A stretch of 6,699 bases of DNA, from assembly GCA_031280705.1 (NCBI GenBank), contig JAITGJ010000018.1:1-6699 (forward strand), given 5' to 3'. This stretch comes from Spirochaetaceae bacterium. Lineage in GTDB: Bacteria; Spirochaetota; Spirochaetia; Treponematales; Breznakiellaceae. Below the pieces are notes generated by a model. It did no database searches. It was given only the letters and a program-made list of their open reading frames with translations, and had not been told where the DNA came from. The translations under genes were made by a program, and so were the position numbers. Every line of letters starts with the position of its first letter. Within the stretch, counting starts at the first letter, position 1. Of this stretch, positions 1 through 6,559 are shown piece by piece.

Positions 1-135
1 CCGCTTCCCCGGGAACAACGCAAGCTCGTCGAAGACGCGGTGGCTGAGCTGGCCGGCCTCCTCCGGCGCGATTCTGGGGAAGAACCCCGGGCCCTTACCC
101 CGCTCCAGAGGGTCTTTCTCCGGCTGTTTAGGTAA
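1..135 (+). CDS. C-terminal end of an unidentified protein (5' end outside the window)
   Basis: Frame 1 is open from the first base and ends at a TAA at 133-135, giving 44 residues. The visible peptide begins PLPREQRKLVEDAVAEL and ends TPLQRVFLRLFR. It is rich in Leu, Arg and Glu, and looks like one or two amphipathic helices followed by a basic end. I see no catalytic or metal-binding motif and do not recognise the family. It is on the same strand as tig, but tig has its own promoter about 80 bases downstream, so the two genes are probably separate transcription units. The fragment is short and the DNA GC-rich, so an open frame here by chance is possible; the protein-like composition favours a real gene end. 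Confidence 0.4.
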   Translation, partial: PLPREQRKLVEDAVAELAGLLRRDSGEEPRALTPLQRVFLRLFR

Positions 136-146
136 ACGGATTGCGT

Positions 147-171
147 GGATTTTACGCGCGGCGCAAAATCC
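147..171. other. Inverted repeat after the upstream gene
   Basis: GGATTTT at 147-153 is exactly complementary to AAAATCC at 165-171. Inside, after one A-C mismatch, CGC (155-157) pairs with GCG (161-163) around a 3-base loop. It lies 12 bases after the stop of the upstream gene, where a terminator would be expected. No T-run follows on either strand, so I do not call it an intrinsic terminator. It could be a 3'-end processing hairpin or a protein-binding dyad. Confidence 0.3.
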
Positions 172-211
172 AAAGTCCAATCACGCAGTAGCTGGGTATG
201 ACCCGACGTCC

Positions 212-240
212 TTGACACATTAATTTTCGCCCTATACACT
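212..240 (+). promoter_or_regulatory. Sigma70-type promoter for tig
   Basis: A perfect -35 hexamer TTGACA (212-217) is followed after 17 bases by TACACT (235-240), which matches 4 of 6 positions of TATAAT. The overlapping TATACA (233-238) is an alternative with a 15-base spacer. Transcription should start near 246-248, giving a 5' leader of about 27 bases before the tig start. I see no CIRCE-type inverted repeat (TTAGCACTC / GAGTGCTAA) here, so HrcA control is not supported by the sequence. Confidence 0.7.
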
Positions 241-273
241 AAAATCCATCATTAACTACCTGCGAGGACCACG

Positions 274-1644
274 GTGACCGTAAAAAGAGAAGTTGAGCGG
301 CTTGAGCATTCGGCGGTGAGGCTGAAACTGACCATCGGCAAGGACGATGTGCGTGAAGAATACGATGAAATCATCAAAGATTACGCGAAAAAGATTCAGA
401 TCCCCGGTTTTCGCAAGGGAAAAGCCCCCCGGGACGTGCTGGTTCGTAAATTTGCCGACGCATTTCAGGCGGAAACCCTGGCTCATGTCGTGGAACATTC
501 CGTGTCCGATGTTTTTTCCGATACGTCTTTTCCGGAGGAAGATCGCCCCTTGCCCTATTCACAGCCGCAGGTGGACGGCGAGATGCCGGAACTCAATCTG
601 GAGGCGGACCTCAGTTTTGCGGTGGTTTACGACGTGTTTCCGCGCTTTGCCGTGGGTACATGGCAGGGACTTGAGCTTGCGGTAAAGGACGCGGCGGTTA
701 CGGAAGAGGACATCGCGCGGGAACTTGAGGCCGTCCGGGAGCGGAACGCCGTGGTGCTGGACCGGGATGACGGCGCGGCGGCGAAGGCCGGAGACGTTGC
801 CACGGTCAATTACGCGGAAATTACCGCGGAGGGCGGGGCCGTTCCCGGTACGGAGCGGGAAGACTTTGTGTTCACCATCGGGACCGGCGCGAACCTCTTT
901 CACTTTGATGATGAGGTAACCGGTATGAAAAAGGGCGAAACAAAGGATTTTGAAAAAACCTACGGCGAAGATTTCGCGGACAAGGACCTTGCGGGCCAGA
1001 CGAAAAAAATCCGCGTAACCCTCACGGCGCTCAAGGAACGGCAGCTTCCCGCTTTGGATGACGATTTGGCGCAGGATGTGGACGAAAAGTACCAGACGCT
1101 GGAGGATCTTAAAAAGGACATCCGGGAAAAACTTGCCAAAAATCTCGAATCGCGGCGGCGGGACCTCCGGGTCCACGCGATTCTGGACAAAGTGCTGGAA
1201 ACCACCCCCATCGATCTTCCCGAATCCATGATGCGTATCGAGCTTGAGAGCCGCTGGCGCGCCCTCGCGCGGCAGTTCAACGCCGATCCCGCCCAGCTTG
1301 CGGAACTCATGAACCGGGGCGAGCGGTCCCAGAGCGCGGTTTTTGACGAGTGGCGTCCCGACGTGGCCCGCGCCATCAAGAGCCGCCTCATTGTGGAGTC
1401 CCTGGTCAAGGAGCGTGGTTTCAACGCGCCGGACGAGGAAATCGAAAAGGAGTACGAGACCATTGCCGCGGACTCGAACATGAAGCTGGATGATGTAAAG
1501 GCGTATTACGGCCAGGGCAGCATGAAGGACTACCTTGCGGAGGACCTCAAGGAACGGAAATTGTTCGACCTGCTTCTGGCGGAAAATACCATTAAACCGG
1601 GAGAAATGGTAAAGTATCTGGACCTGCTCTCCAATAATGGGTAA
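274..1644 (+). CDS. tig: Trigger factor, ribosome-associated chaperone
   Basis: This ATP-independent chaperone docks beside the ribosome exit tunnel and shields emerging chains. The 456 residues have the usual length and three-part order. The N-terminal ribosome-binding domain (about 1-140) carries the signature loop GFRKGKAP at 45-52. An FKBP-like PPIase domain follows (about 172-256), starting near GDVATVNY. The helical C-terminal substrate cradle (257-456) begins after LPALDDDLAQDV. The start is GTG at 274, with GAGG at 264-267 as Shine-Dalgarno six bases upstream; the resulting N-terminus (MTVKREVERLEHSAV) fits the family. In the PPIase loop the usual I-P-G-F is replaced by L-F-H-F (208-211). 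The Phe matching E. coli F198 is kept, but Pro and Gly are lost, so isomerase activity may be weak or absent (inference). The gene has its own promoter upstream, and clpP follows after 221 bases. Confidence 0.96.
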   Translation: MTVKREVERLEHSAVRLKLTIGKDDVREEYDEIIKDYAKKIQIPGFRKGKAPRDVLVRKFADAFQAETLAHVVEHSVSDVFSDTSFPEEDRPLPYSQPQVDGEMPELNLEADLSFAVVYDVFPRFAVGTWQGLELAVKDAAVTEEDIARELEAVRERNAVVLDRDDGAAAKAGDVATVNYAEITAEGGAVPGTEREDFVFTIGTGANLFHFDDEVTGMKKGETKDFEKTYGEDFADKDLAGQTKKIRVTLTALKERQLPALDDDLAQDVDEKYQTLEDLKKDIREKLAKNLESRRRDLRVHAILDKVLETTPIDLPESMMRIELESRWRALARQFNADPAQLAELMNRGERSQSAVFDEWRPDVARAIKSRLIVESLVKERGFNAPDEEIEKEYETIAADSNMKLDDVKAYYGQGSMKDYLAEDLKERKLFDLLLAENTIKPGEMVKYLDLLSNNG

Positions 1645-1661
1645 ATTGTAATAAGAAGGGC

Positions 1662-1692
1662 GGCGCCAAAACACGCGTTTTGCGATAGCGCC
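1662..1692 (+). other. Stem-loop 1 in the tig-clpP intergenic region
   Basis: CAAAAC (1667-1672) pairs perfectly with GTTTTG (1677-1682) around the loop ACGC. GGCGC (1662-1666) pairs with GCGCC (1688-1692) with CGATA (1683-1687) bulged out. It begins 17 bases after the tig stop codon. There is no T-run after it, so it is more likely an RNA stability or processing element than an intrinsic terminator. Confidence 0.45.
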
Positions 1693-1860
1693 ATGGTGTT
1701 TCCGGTGAAACGGATACGGGGAAACACGAATTTCAGGGGGCTTTTTTGGCCCGTGCGGCGGAAACGTTACGGCGGTCAGGGCCGGGCCGCGCGGGCGCCG
1801 GGCCTTGTCGAATACACCGCTTCCGCCGGCGTGATGCCGGAAGCGGACGAGGAGCATTAA
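1693..1860 (+). CDS. Doubtful 55-residue ORF in the clpP leader
   Basis: An ATG at 1693 opens a 55-codon frame that ends with TAA at 1858-1860, five bases before the clpP ATG. The predicted peptide is strongly basic in its first two thirds (MVFPVKRIRGNTNFRG, then an RRKR stretch) and acidic at its end (MPEADEEH). The clpP Shine-Dalgarno GAGGAG is read as its penultimate Glu codons, so translation of this ORF would run ribosomes into the clpP start. Against it: there is no Shine-Dalgarno before 1693, I recognise no family, and stop-free frames are common in GC-rich DNA. The frame is also open right from the tig stop. It overlaps stem-loops 2 and 3. Confidence 0.15.
   Translation: MVFPVKRIRGNTNFRGLFWPVRRKRYGGQGRAARAPGLVEYTASAGVMPEADEEH
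1696..1727 (+). other. Stem-loop 2 in the tig-clpP intergenic region
   Basis: GTGTTTCC (1696-1703) pairs with GGAAACAC (1720-1727), an 8-bp perfect stem with a 16-base loop. Six Ts occur at 1742-1747, but 14 bases separate them from the stem, which is too far for a standard intrinsic terminator. No inverted repeat abuts the T-run itself. The T-run is preceded by GGGGGC and followed by GGCCC, which allows only a tiny 4-bp stem. Confidence 0.35.
1817..1846 (+). other. Stem-loop 3 immediately before the clpP ribosome binding site
   Basis: CCGCTT (1817-1822) pairs with AAGCGG (1841-1846), and CCGGC (1826-1830) pairs with GCCGG (1836-1840). A CCG bulge lies on the left arm and the loop is GTGAT, giving 11 base pairs, mostly G-C. 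The stem ends two bases before the clpP Shine-Dalgarno at 1849-1854. It does not cover the Shine-Dalgarno itself but could influence ribosome loading or protect the clpP mRNA 5' end. Confidence 0.5.
1849..1854 (+). promoter_or_regulatory. Ribosome binding site of clpP
   Basis: GAGGAG lies 11 bases before the ATG at 1866, slightly farther than usual. A second purine stretch, AAGGA at 1859-1863, is only two bases from that ATG and too close to serve it. The in-frame ATG at 1878 (residue 5) is 14 bases from AAGGA and less likely. Together these favour the start at 1866. Confidence 0.6.
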
Positions 1861-1865
1861 GGAAC

Positions 1866-2480
1866 ATGAATGAACAGATGAATTCCCTGGTCCCCATCGT
1901 GGTGGAGCAGACCGGCGTTGGGGAACGGTCTTACGATATTTATTCCCGGCTCCTCAAGGACAGAATAGTCTTTCTTGACGGTGAGATAAACGATCTTGCC
2001 GCGGACCTTGTGGTGGCCGAACTCCTTTTTCTGGACGGTCAGGATACGGAAAAGGACATTAATCTGTATATCAATTCCCCCGGCGGTTCGGTAACGGCGG
2101 GGCTTGCCATTTACGACACCATGCAGTACGTAAAGTGCGATGTCCAGACGATTTGCCTGGGGCAGGCGGCCAGCATGGCGGCGCTGATCCTTACCGGCGG
2201 CGCGCCGGGAAAGCGCCTCGTGCTGCCTTCTTCCCGGGTGCTGATTCACCAGCCCTGGGGCGGCGTGCAGGGGCAGGCGCGGGATATCGGGATTCAGGCG
2301 CGGGAAATTCTCCGCCTCAAAAAAATCACGATTGATTATTTTGCCAGGCATACCGGAAAAGACGCCGATACGGTCGCGCGGGACATGGAGCGGGATTTCT
2401 ATATGTCCGCGGACGATGCCGTGGCCTACGGCGTGGTGGATCAGGTTCTGGTGAGGAGCAAACATGGCGCGGCTTCGTAA
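1866..2480 (+). CDS. clpP: ATP-dependent Clp protease proteolytic subunit ClpP
   Basis: This serine peptidase forms the tetradecameric cytosolic chamber that degrades substrates fed in by ClpX. The 204 residues match the family length. The catalytic triad is visible: Ser103 in GQAASMAA, His128 in LIHQP and Asp177 in ERDFYM. Other hallmarks are SYDIYSRLL (22-30), the oxyanion-region SPGGSV (71-76) and the HQPWGG stretch with the following handle helix. No propeptide extension is evident: the segment LVPIVVEQTGVGERSYDIYSRLL begins seven residues after the start. An in-frame extension back to a TTG at 1746 exists but encodes an Arg/Gly-rich stretch unlike ClpP and is rejected. The last 17 bases overlap clpX. 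No separate promoter is evident, so expression probably comes from the tig promoter or from a promoter I cannot see. Confidence 0.96.
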   Translation: MNEQMNSLVPIVVEQTGVGERSYDIYSRLLKDRIVFLDGEINDLAADLVVAELLFLDGQDTEKDINLYINSPGGSVTAGLAIYDTMQYVKCDVQTICLGQAASMAALILTGGAPGKRLVLPSSRVLIHQPWGGVQGQARDIGIQAREILRLKKITIDYFARHTGKDADTVARDMERDFYMSADDAVAYGVVDQVLVRSKHGAAS

Positions 2481-3720
2481 CGGCACGGGCGGCGGGTACG
2501 AGCGGTCCTGCTCGTTTTGCGGAAAATCGGGAGATTTGACGCGCCGCCTTATCGCCGGTCCCAATGATGTATTTATCTGTGATGAATGTGTGGAGGTCTG
2601 CCGGAAAATCCTCTCTGAAGAGGACCACGATCTTTCCGCCCAGTTTACCGGGGACATTCCCACGCCCCGGGAAATAAAAACATACCTCGATCTTTTTATC
2701 ATCGGCCAGGAAGACGCGAAAAAGGCCCTGTCCGTGGCGGTGTACAATCACTACAAACGGATAGCCCGCACGGCGCGGGACGCCGACGGGGTGGAAATCG
2801 AAAAATCCAATGTTCTCCTCATCGGGCCCACGGGAACGGGAAAGACCCTCCTTGCCAAAACGCTGGCGAAAAAGCTCAAGGTGCCCTTCGCCATTGTGGA
2901 CGCCACCACTCTGACCGAGGCGGGCTATGTGGGCGAGGATGTGGAAAATATTCTGCTCAAACTGATCCAAAACGCCGGGGGCAATATCGCCGCGGCGGAA
3001 CGGGGCATCGTCTATATTGATGAAATCGACAAGATAGCGCGCAAAGGCGAAAATGTGTCCATTACGCGGGATGTTTCGGGCGAAGGGGTCCAGCAGGCCC
3101 TTCTCAAAATAATTGAGGGGACCGTCGCGTCCGTTCCACCCCAGGGCGGGCGGAAGCATCCCAATCAGGAAATGATCCGCATCGACACAACGGACATTCT
3201 GTTTATCTGCGGCGGCGCTTTTGTGGGGCTTGACCGGCACATTGCCCAGCGGGTGGTGCAGCATCCCATGGGATTCGGCGCCGATGAGACGGACACCCGT
3301 GAGCGGAACCTCCGGGAACTGTACAGCAATCTCCATCCGGACGATCTTATCCACTTTGGGATGATCCCTGAATTTATCGGGCGGCTTCCCCTCACGGTCT
3401 GTCTGGAGGAACTTAACCGGGATGATCTCAAACGGATCATCACCGAACCGAAAAACGCCATTGTCAAACAGTATCAGGCGTCCATGGCCATTGACGACGT
3501 ACAGCTTGAGTTTACCGAGGGGGCCATCGACGCCATTGCCGATACCGCGATTAAGCATAAAACCGGCGCGCGGGGGCTCAGGGCTATTGTGGAGCGGCTG
3601 ATGACGGACATTATGTACGAAATCCCCTCCATGGAGGGGAGCAAGCGGGTGATTATCACTCAGGAAGTGGTTGAGAAATCAGAACCGCCTGAAATTCTTC
3701 CCCTGCAGAAAAGCGCGTGA
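2464..3720 (+). CDS. clpX: ClpX, AAA+ unfoldase of the ClpXP protease
   Basis: This hexameric ATPase recognises tagged or damaged proteins, unfolds them and threads them into ClpP. The 418 residues have the standard order. The N-terminal zinc-binding domain has Cys16, Cys19, Cys39 and Cys42. The AAA+ module has Walker A GPTGTGKT (121-128), the pore-1 loop GYVGED (154-159), Walker B with Asp186-Glu187, the RKH pore-entrance loop (230-232), an arginine finger at Arg307 in PEFIGRLP, and sensor 2 Arg370 in GARGLR. The ClpP-docking tripeptide reads MGF (269-271) where E. coli has IGF. The ATG at 2464 has GAGGAG (2453-2458) five bases upstream, inside clpP, and the two genes overlap by 17 bases, which points to coupled translation of partner subunits. 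The stop TGA overlaps the lon start. Confidence 0.97.
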   Translation: MARLRNGTGGGYERSCSFCGKSGDLTRRLIAGPNDVFICDECVEVCRKILSEEDHDLSAQFTGDIPTPREIKTYLDLFIIGQEDAKKALSVAVYNHYKRIARTARDADGVEIEKSNVLLIGPTGTGKTLLAKTLAKKLKVPFAIVDATTLTEAGYVGEDVENILLKLIQNAGGNIAAAERGIVYIDEIDKIARKGENVSITRDVSGEGVQQALLKIIEGTVASVPPQGGRKHPNQEMIRIDTTDILFICGGAFVGLDRHIAQRVVQHPMGFGADETDTRERNLRELYSNLHPDDLIHFGMIPEFIGRLPLTVCLEELNRDDLKRIITEPKNAIVKQYQASMAIDDVQLEFTEGAIDAIADTAIKHKTGARGLRAIVERLMTDIMYEIPSMEGSKRVIITQEVVEKSEPPEILPLQKSA

Positions 3721-6458
3721 AGCCCAAAAGCGGCGCGGAACGGGACCGGGTTCCGCGGCTTTTTTCACTTTTTGGCGGGAAATCCCCCACAGAAGAATTT
3801 CCCCTGCTTCCCCTGCGGGACCTTGTTCTGTTCCCGCAGACGGTCATTCCGATTTTTATCACCTATCCTGCGGGCATCCGCGCCGTCGAGGCGGCCCTGG
3901 GCCGGGACCTCCGGCTTTTTGTCGCGTGTCTCAAGCCCCTCCCCGGCGAGGGTCCCGGCCCGGTTACCGACGGGTTCCCGCCGATACAGGAGGGATCTCC
4001 CCGCGCGGCTGACTTTGGGGCGTCCCGCCTTCCCGGCGGCCCCAAAAAACCGCACGCCGTACCGCCCCCGCCGCCCTATACGGGAACCGGCGGCGGCGAT
4101 ACCTGGCCGTCAGGCACCGTGATGCGGATCATCCAGCATCTGAAACTGCCGGACAATACCTGGCGGGTGGTGCTTCAGGGGGAATACCGGGGCGCCATCA
4201 AAGAAGTACACGAACAGAAAGACTACGCCCTGGTGCGGATAGAGCCGGCCGGCGATTCCGGCGCGGCGGACCTTTCCGATCCGGAAATTGCCGCCCTTGC
4301 GCGGACCGTACAAAAATCCTTTGCCCAGTACGCGGAATTTTCCCGCAAGGTGGGCACGGACACCCTCTCCGCCGTGGATCGCACGGAAAGCCCTGAACGG
4401 CTGGTTAACCTGGTCGCCAATACGCTTGGGGTAAAGGCCGAAAAAAAAGTGGGGCTGCTCGGCATTACCGGTACCAGGGCGCGGCTTGAGGCGCTGATAG
4501 AAATTATCGAAACGGAAAATGAAATTTACGGAATACAGAAAAATATTTCCGGCAAGGTAAAAAGCCGCATGGAAAGAAGCCAGCGGGAATACTATCTGAA
4601 TGAACAGTTAAAGGAAATAAACAAGGAACTCGGCAAGGAAACGGTCGAGGATGAATATGCCGATCTGGAGCGGGCCATCGAAGAACGGCATCCCCCGCGG
4701 GAAGTATTCGTGAAAGCGAAAAAAGAACTTGGCCGCCTCCGCAAGCTCCAGTCGTTCAGCCCGGAGGCGGGCGTACTGCGGGGATACCTGGAGTGGATTT
4801 CCGAACTTCCCTGGAGCGTACACAGTACGGACAAGGGAGACCTCTTCGAAGCGGAACGGATCCTCAATGAGGATCATTTCGGCATGAAAAAAGTCAAGGA
4901 ACGGATTCTGGAATTTATCGCGGTGCGGAACCTTACCACGACGTCCCGGGGCGGAACCGGGGAAGACGCCGCGCGGGAAACAGAACTGCTGCTGCCGGAC
5001 ACGGGAAGCGCGGCGGACAGCGGCGCGGTTCATCCGTCCCCCGAATCCGGCACCCGGGGACCTATTCTCTGTTTTGTGGGGCCGCCCGGTACGGGAAAAA
5101 CCAGCCTTGGCCAGTCCGTGGCGCGCGCGCTCGGGCGGCGCTTTGTAAGCATTTCCCTCGGCGGCGTTCGGGACGAGGCGGAAATACGGGGCCACCGGAA
5201 AACCTATGTGGGGGCGCTGCCGGGAAAAATAATCCAGTCCCTCAGGAAAGCGGAAAGCGGAAATCCTGTTTTTCTGCTTGATGAAATTGACAAACTTGCC
5301 AATGACATGAGAGGCGATCCCGCCGCGGCGCTGCTTGAGGTGCTTGACCCGGAGCAGAACGCCGGCTTTACGGATCATTATCTGGAAGTACCGTTTGATC
5401 TTTCAAAGGTCCTGTTCATTGCCACGGCAAATTCGCTCGACACCATTCCCTACCCCCTCCGTGACCGCATGGAGATTATCAATGTGGGCGGTTACAGCGA
5501 AATGGAAAAACTCGCCATTGCCAAACAGTTTCTGGCGCCCCGAGAGCTTGCGGAAAACGGCCTTGCGGAGGCGAAAATACTGTTTCGTGATGACGCGATT
5601 CTGGAGCTGGTACGCCGCTATACCATGGAAAGCGGCGTGCGTTCCCTGCGCCGGGAAATCGCCCGTTGCATCCGCCGTATCGCGCGGAAGGCCGTGGAAA
5701 AAGGCTACGGCAGGGATGCGGAGAAGCCGCTTGCATCATTCAAAAAAACGATCCGGCGGGAAGATCTGGAAAAAATTCTGGGACGGCGCAAGTACAAAAA
5801 CGATCTGGTGTACCGGGAGGCGCGGGTGGGCGTATGCTACGGCCTCGCCTGGACGGAAAACGGCGGCGCGATTCTCCCCGTGGAAACCATACGGTTTGCG
5901 GGGCACGGGGAATTGATCATGACGGGCAATCTGGGCGACGTGATGAAAGAAAGCGCCCGTATCGCCCTTTCGTGGCTCCGCAGCGCGGGTGAACGCTATC
6001 AATTTACCGGAAGCGCTATCGGCAAAACGGATTTTCATATTCACGTGCCCGAGGGCGCCATCCCCAAGGACGGGCCGTCGGCGGGCATCACCCTTGCGGC
6101 GTCGCTCCTCTCTACGCTCTGCGGCGCGCCGCCCAAACCCGCCCTCGCCATGACGGGGGAACTTACCCTGACCGGCCGCGTACTTCCCATCGGCGGGCTT
6201 AAGGAAAAACTGCTCGCGGCGATACGGAACGGCATGGCGGAAGTGATCCTCCCCCTCGACAACCGGGACGATTTTGAAGAACTGGACCGGGAAATAAAAG
6301 AAAAACTTATCGCGCGGTTTGTGGAAACCGCCGATGACGCCTTTGCCGTACTTTTTGACGCGAGTATCCGCCGCGAAAAAGATACCGGGGCAAAAACGGA
6401 AAATACGCCCCCCCGCGGCGGCCCTCCCGGCGAACGCGCCGCCGCGCCCGGCCCCTGA
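3717..6458 (+). CDS. lon: ATP-dependent LonA protease with low-complexity insertions
   Basis: This hexameric cytosolic protease unfolds and degrades misfolded and regulatory proteins. Domains in order are: the N-terminal Lon domain, from FPLLPLRDLVLFPQ at 28; a coiled-coil arm (about 275-345, with MERSQREYYLNEQLKEINKE); and the AAA+ module, with Walker A GPPGTGKT (455-462), pore Tyr497-Val498 and Walker B Asp522-Glu523. The protease domain (about 700-885) has the Ser788 (KDGPSAG) and Lys829 (GGLKEK) dyad. At 913 residues it exceeds the common 780-820. The extra length lies in a Pro/Gly-rich stretch at 74-131, a stretch at 407-446 just before the AAA+ core, and a Pro/Gly/Ala tail from about 885. 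The start is GTG at 3717, overlapping the clpX TGA. No good Shine-Dalgarno is visible, so reinitiation by clpX ribosomes is likely. No ATG, GTG or TTG in frame lies between it and the conserved domain. Confidence 0.95.
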   Translation: MKPKSGAERDRVPRLFSLFGGKSPTEEFPLLPLRDLVLFPQTVIPIFITYPAGIRAVEAALGRDLRLFVACLKPLPGEGPGPVTDGFPPIQEGSPRAADFGASRLPGGPKKPHAVPPPPPYTGTGGGDTWPSGTVMRIIQHLKLPDNTWRVVLQGEYRGAIKEVHEQKDYALVRIEPAGDSGAADLSDPEIAALARTVQKSFAQYAEFSRKVGTDTLSAVDRTESPERLVNLVANTLGVKAEKKVGLLGITGTRARLEALIEIIETENEIYGIQKNISGKVKSRMERSQREYYLNEQLKEINKELGKETVEDEYADLERAIEERHPPREVFVKAKKELGRLRKLQSFSPEAGVLRGYLEWISELPWSVHSTDKGDLFEAERILNEDHFGMKKVKERILEFIAVRNLTTTSRGGTGEDAARETELLLPDTGSAADSGAVHPSPESGTRGPILCFVGPPGTGKTSLGQSVARALGRRFVSISLGGVRDEAEIRGHRKTYVGALPGKIIQSLRKAESGNPVFLLDEIDKLANDMRGDPAAALLEVLDPEQNAGFTDHYLEVPFDLSKVLFIATANSLDTIPYPLRDRMEIINVGGYSEMEKLAIAKQFLAPRELAENGLAEAKILFRDDAILELVRRYTMESGVRSLRREIARCIRRIARKAVEKGYGRDAEKPLASFKKTIRREDLEKILGRRKYKNDLVYREARVGVCYGLAWTENGGAILPVETIRFAGHGELIMTGNLGDVMKESARIALSWLRSAGERYQFTGSAIGKTDFHIHVPEGAIPKDGPSAGITLAASLLSTLCGAPPKPALAMTGELTLTGRVLPIGGLKEKLLAAIRNGMAEVILPLDNRDDFEELDREIKEKLIARFVETADDAFAVLFDASIRREKDTGAKTENTPPRGGPPGERAAAPGP
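3726..3765 (+). terminator. Intrinsic terminator at the clpX/lon junction, inside the lon coding sequence
   Basis: CGCGGAAC (3734-3741) pairs perfectly with GTTCCGCG (3750-3757) around an 8-base loop. Beyond a GG bulge, AAAAGC (3726-3731) pairs with GCTTTT (3758-3763). The right arm runs straight into six Ts (3760-3765), then CAC and five more Ts. This is the classic factor-independent form. It starts six bases after the clpX stop codon, where a clpX terminator would sit, yet it encodes about residues 4-16 of Lon. A ribosome stopping on clpX or starting lon would cover the left arm, so termination is probably coupled to translation (inference). In GC-rich DNA a stem may occur by chance, but the adjoining T-run makes that unlikely. 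Confidence 0.65.
3761..3773 (+). repeat. T-tract motif TTTTTCACTTTTT, copy 1
   Basis: These 13 bases recur exactly at 6585-6597. In both places they follow a GC-rich hairpin: directly at this copy, and after a five-base spacer at the other. This copy lies inside lon and encodes part of FSLF (residues 16-19). The shared layout suggests a recurring terminator tail in this genome rather than a coding constraint, though two copies alone cannot prove it. Confidence 0.5.
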
Positions 6459-6459
6459 C

Positions 6460-6486
6460 TTCCCCAGACCCTATTGGTTTGGGGAA
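6460..6486 (+). other. Stem-loop directly after the lon stop codon
   Basis: TTCCCCAGACC (6460-6470) pairs with GGTTTGGGGAA (6476-6486) around the loop CTATT, giving 11 pairs including one G-T wobble. It begins two bases after the lon stop. No T-run follows on either strand, so it is more likely a 3'-end stabilising hairpin or a weak pause site than a complete intrinsic terminator. Confidence 0.45.
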
Positions 6487-6559
6487 ATCGAACCCGCCTC
6501 CGCCCGGATGGCCTCTTAGCGCGGCCTGCCCGCCGGGGGAGGGGGCTTACAGGCGGCCC

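Noticed and set aside
136..273. Heat-shock operator (CIRCE) or riboswitch before tig
   Set aside because: No TTAGCACTC / GAGTGCTAA repeat is present, and the predicted 5' leader of about 27 bases is too short for a riboswitch.
1742..1747. Run of six Ts as a tig terminator
   Set aside because: No inverted repeat abuts it; the nearest good stem ends 14 bases upstream.
559..1857. 432-codon open frame on the minus strand opposite tig
   Set aside because: It is antisense to a clear trigger factor gene, its peptide is Arg/His/Phe-rich with no recognisable domain, and GC-rich coding DNA routinely leaves such frames open.
1746..1865. Upstream extension of clpP from a TTG start
   Set aside because: The 40 extra residues are Arg/Gly/Ala-rich and unlike any ClpP N-terminus, and the ATG at 1866 has a Shine-Dalgarno and gives a normal-length protein.
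2326..3558. 410-codon open frame on the minus strand opposite clpX
   Set aside because: It covers the strongly conserved ClpX ATPase core on the other strand and shows no family motif; it is a by-product of codon bias.
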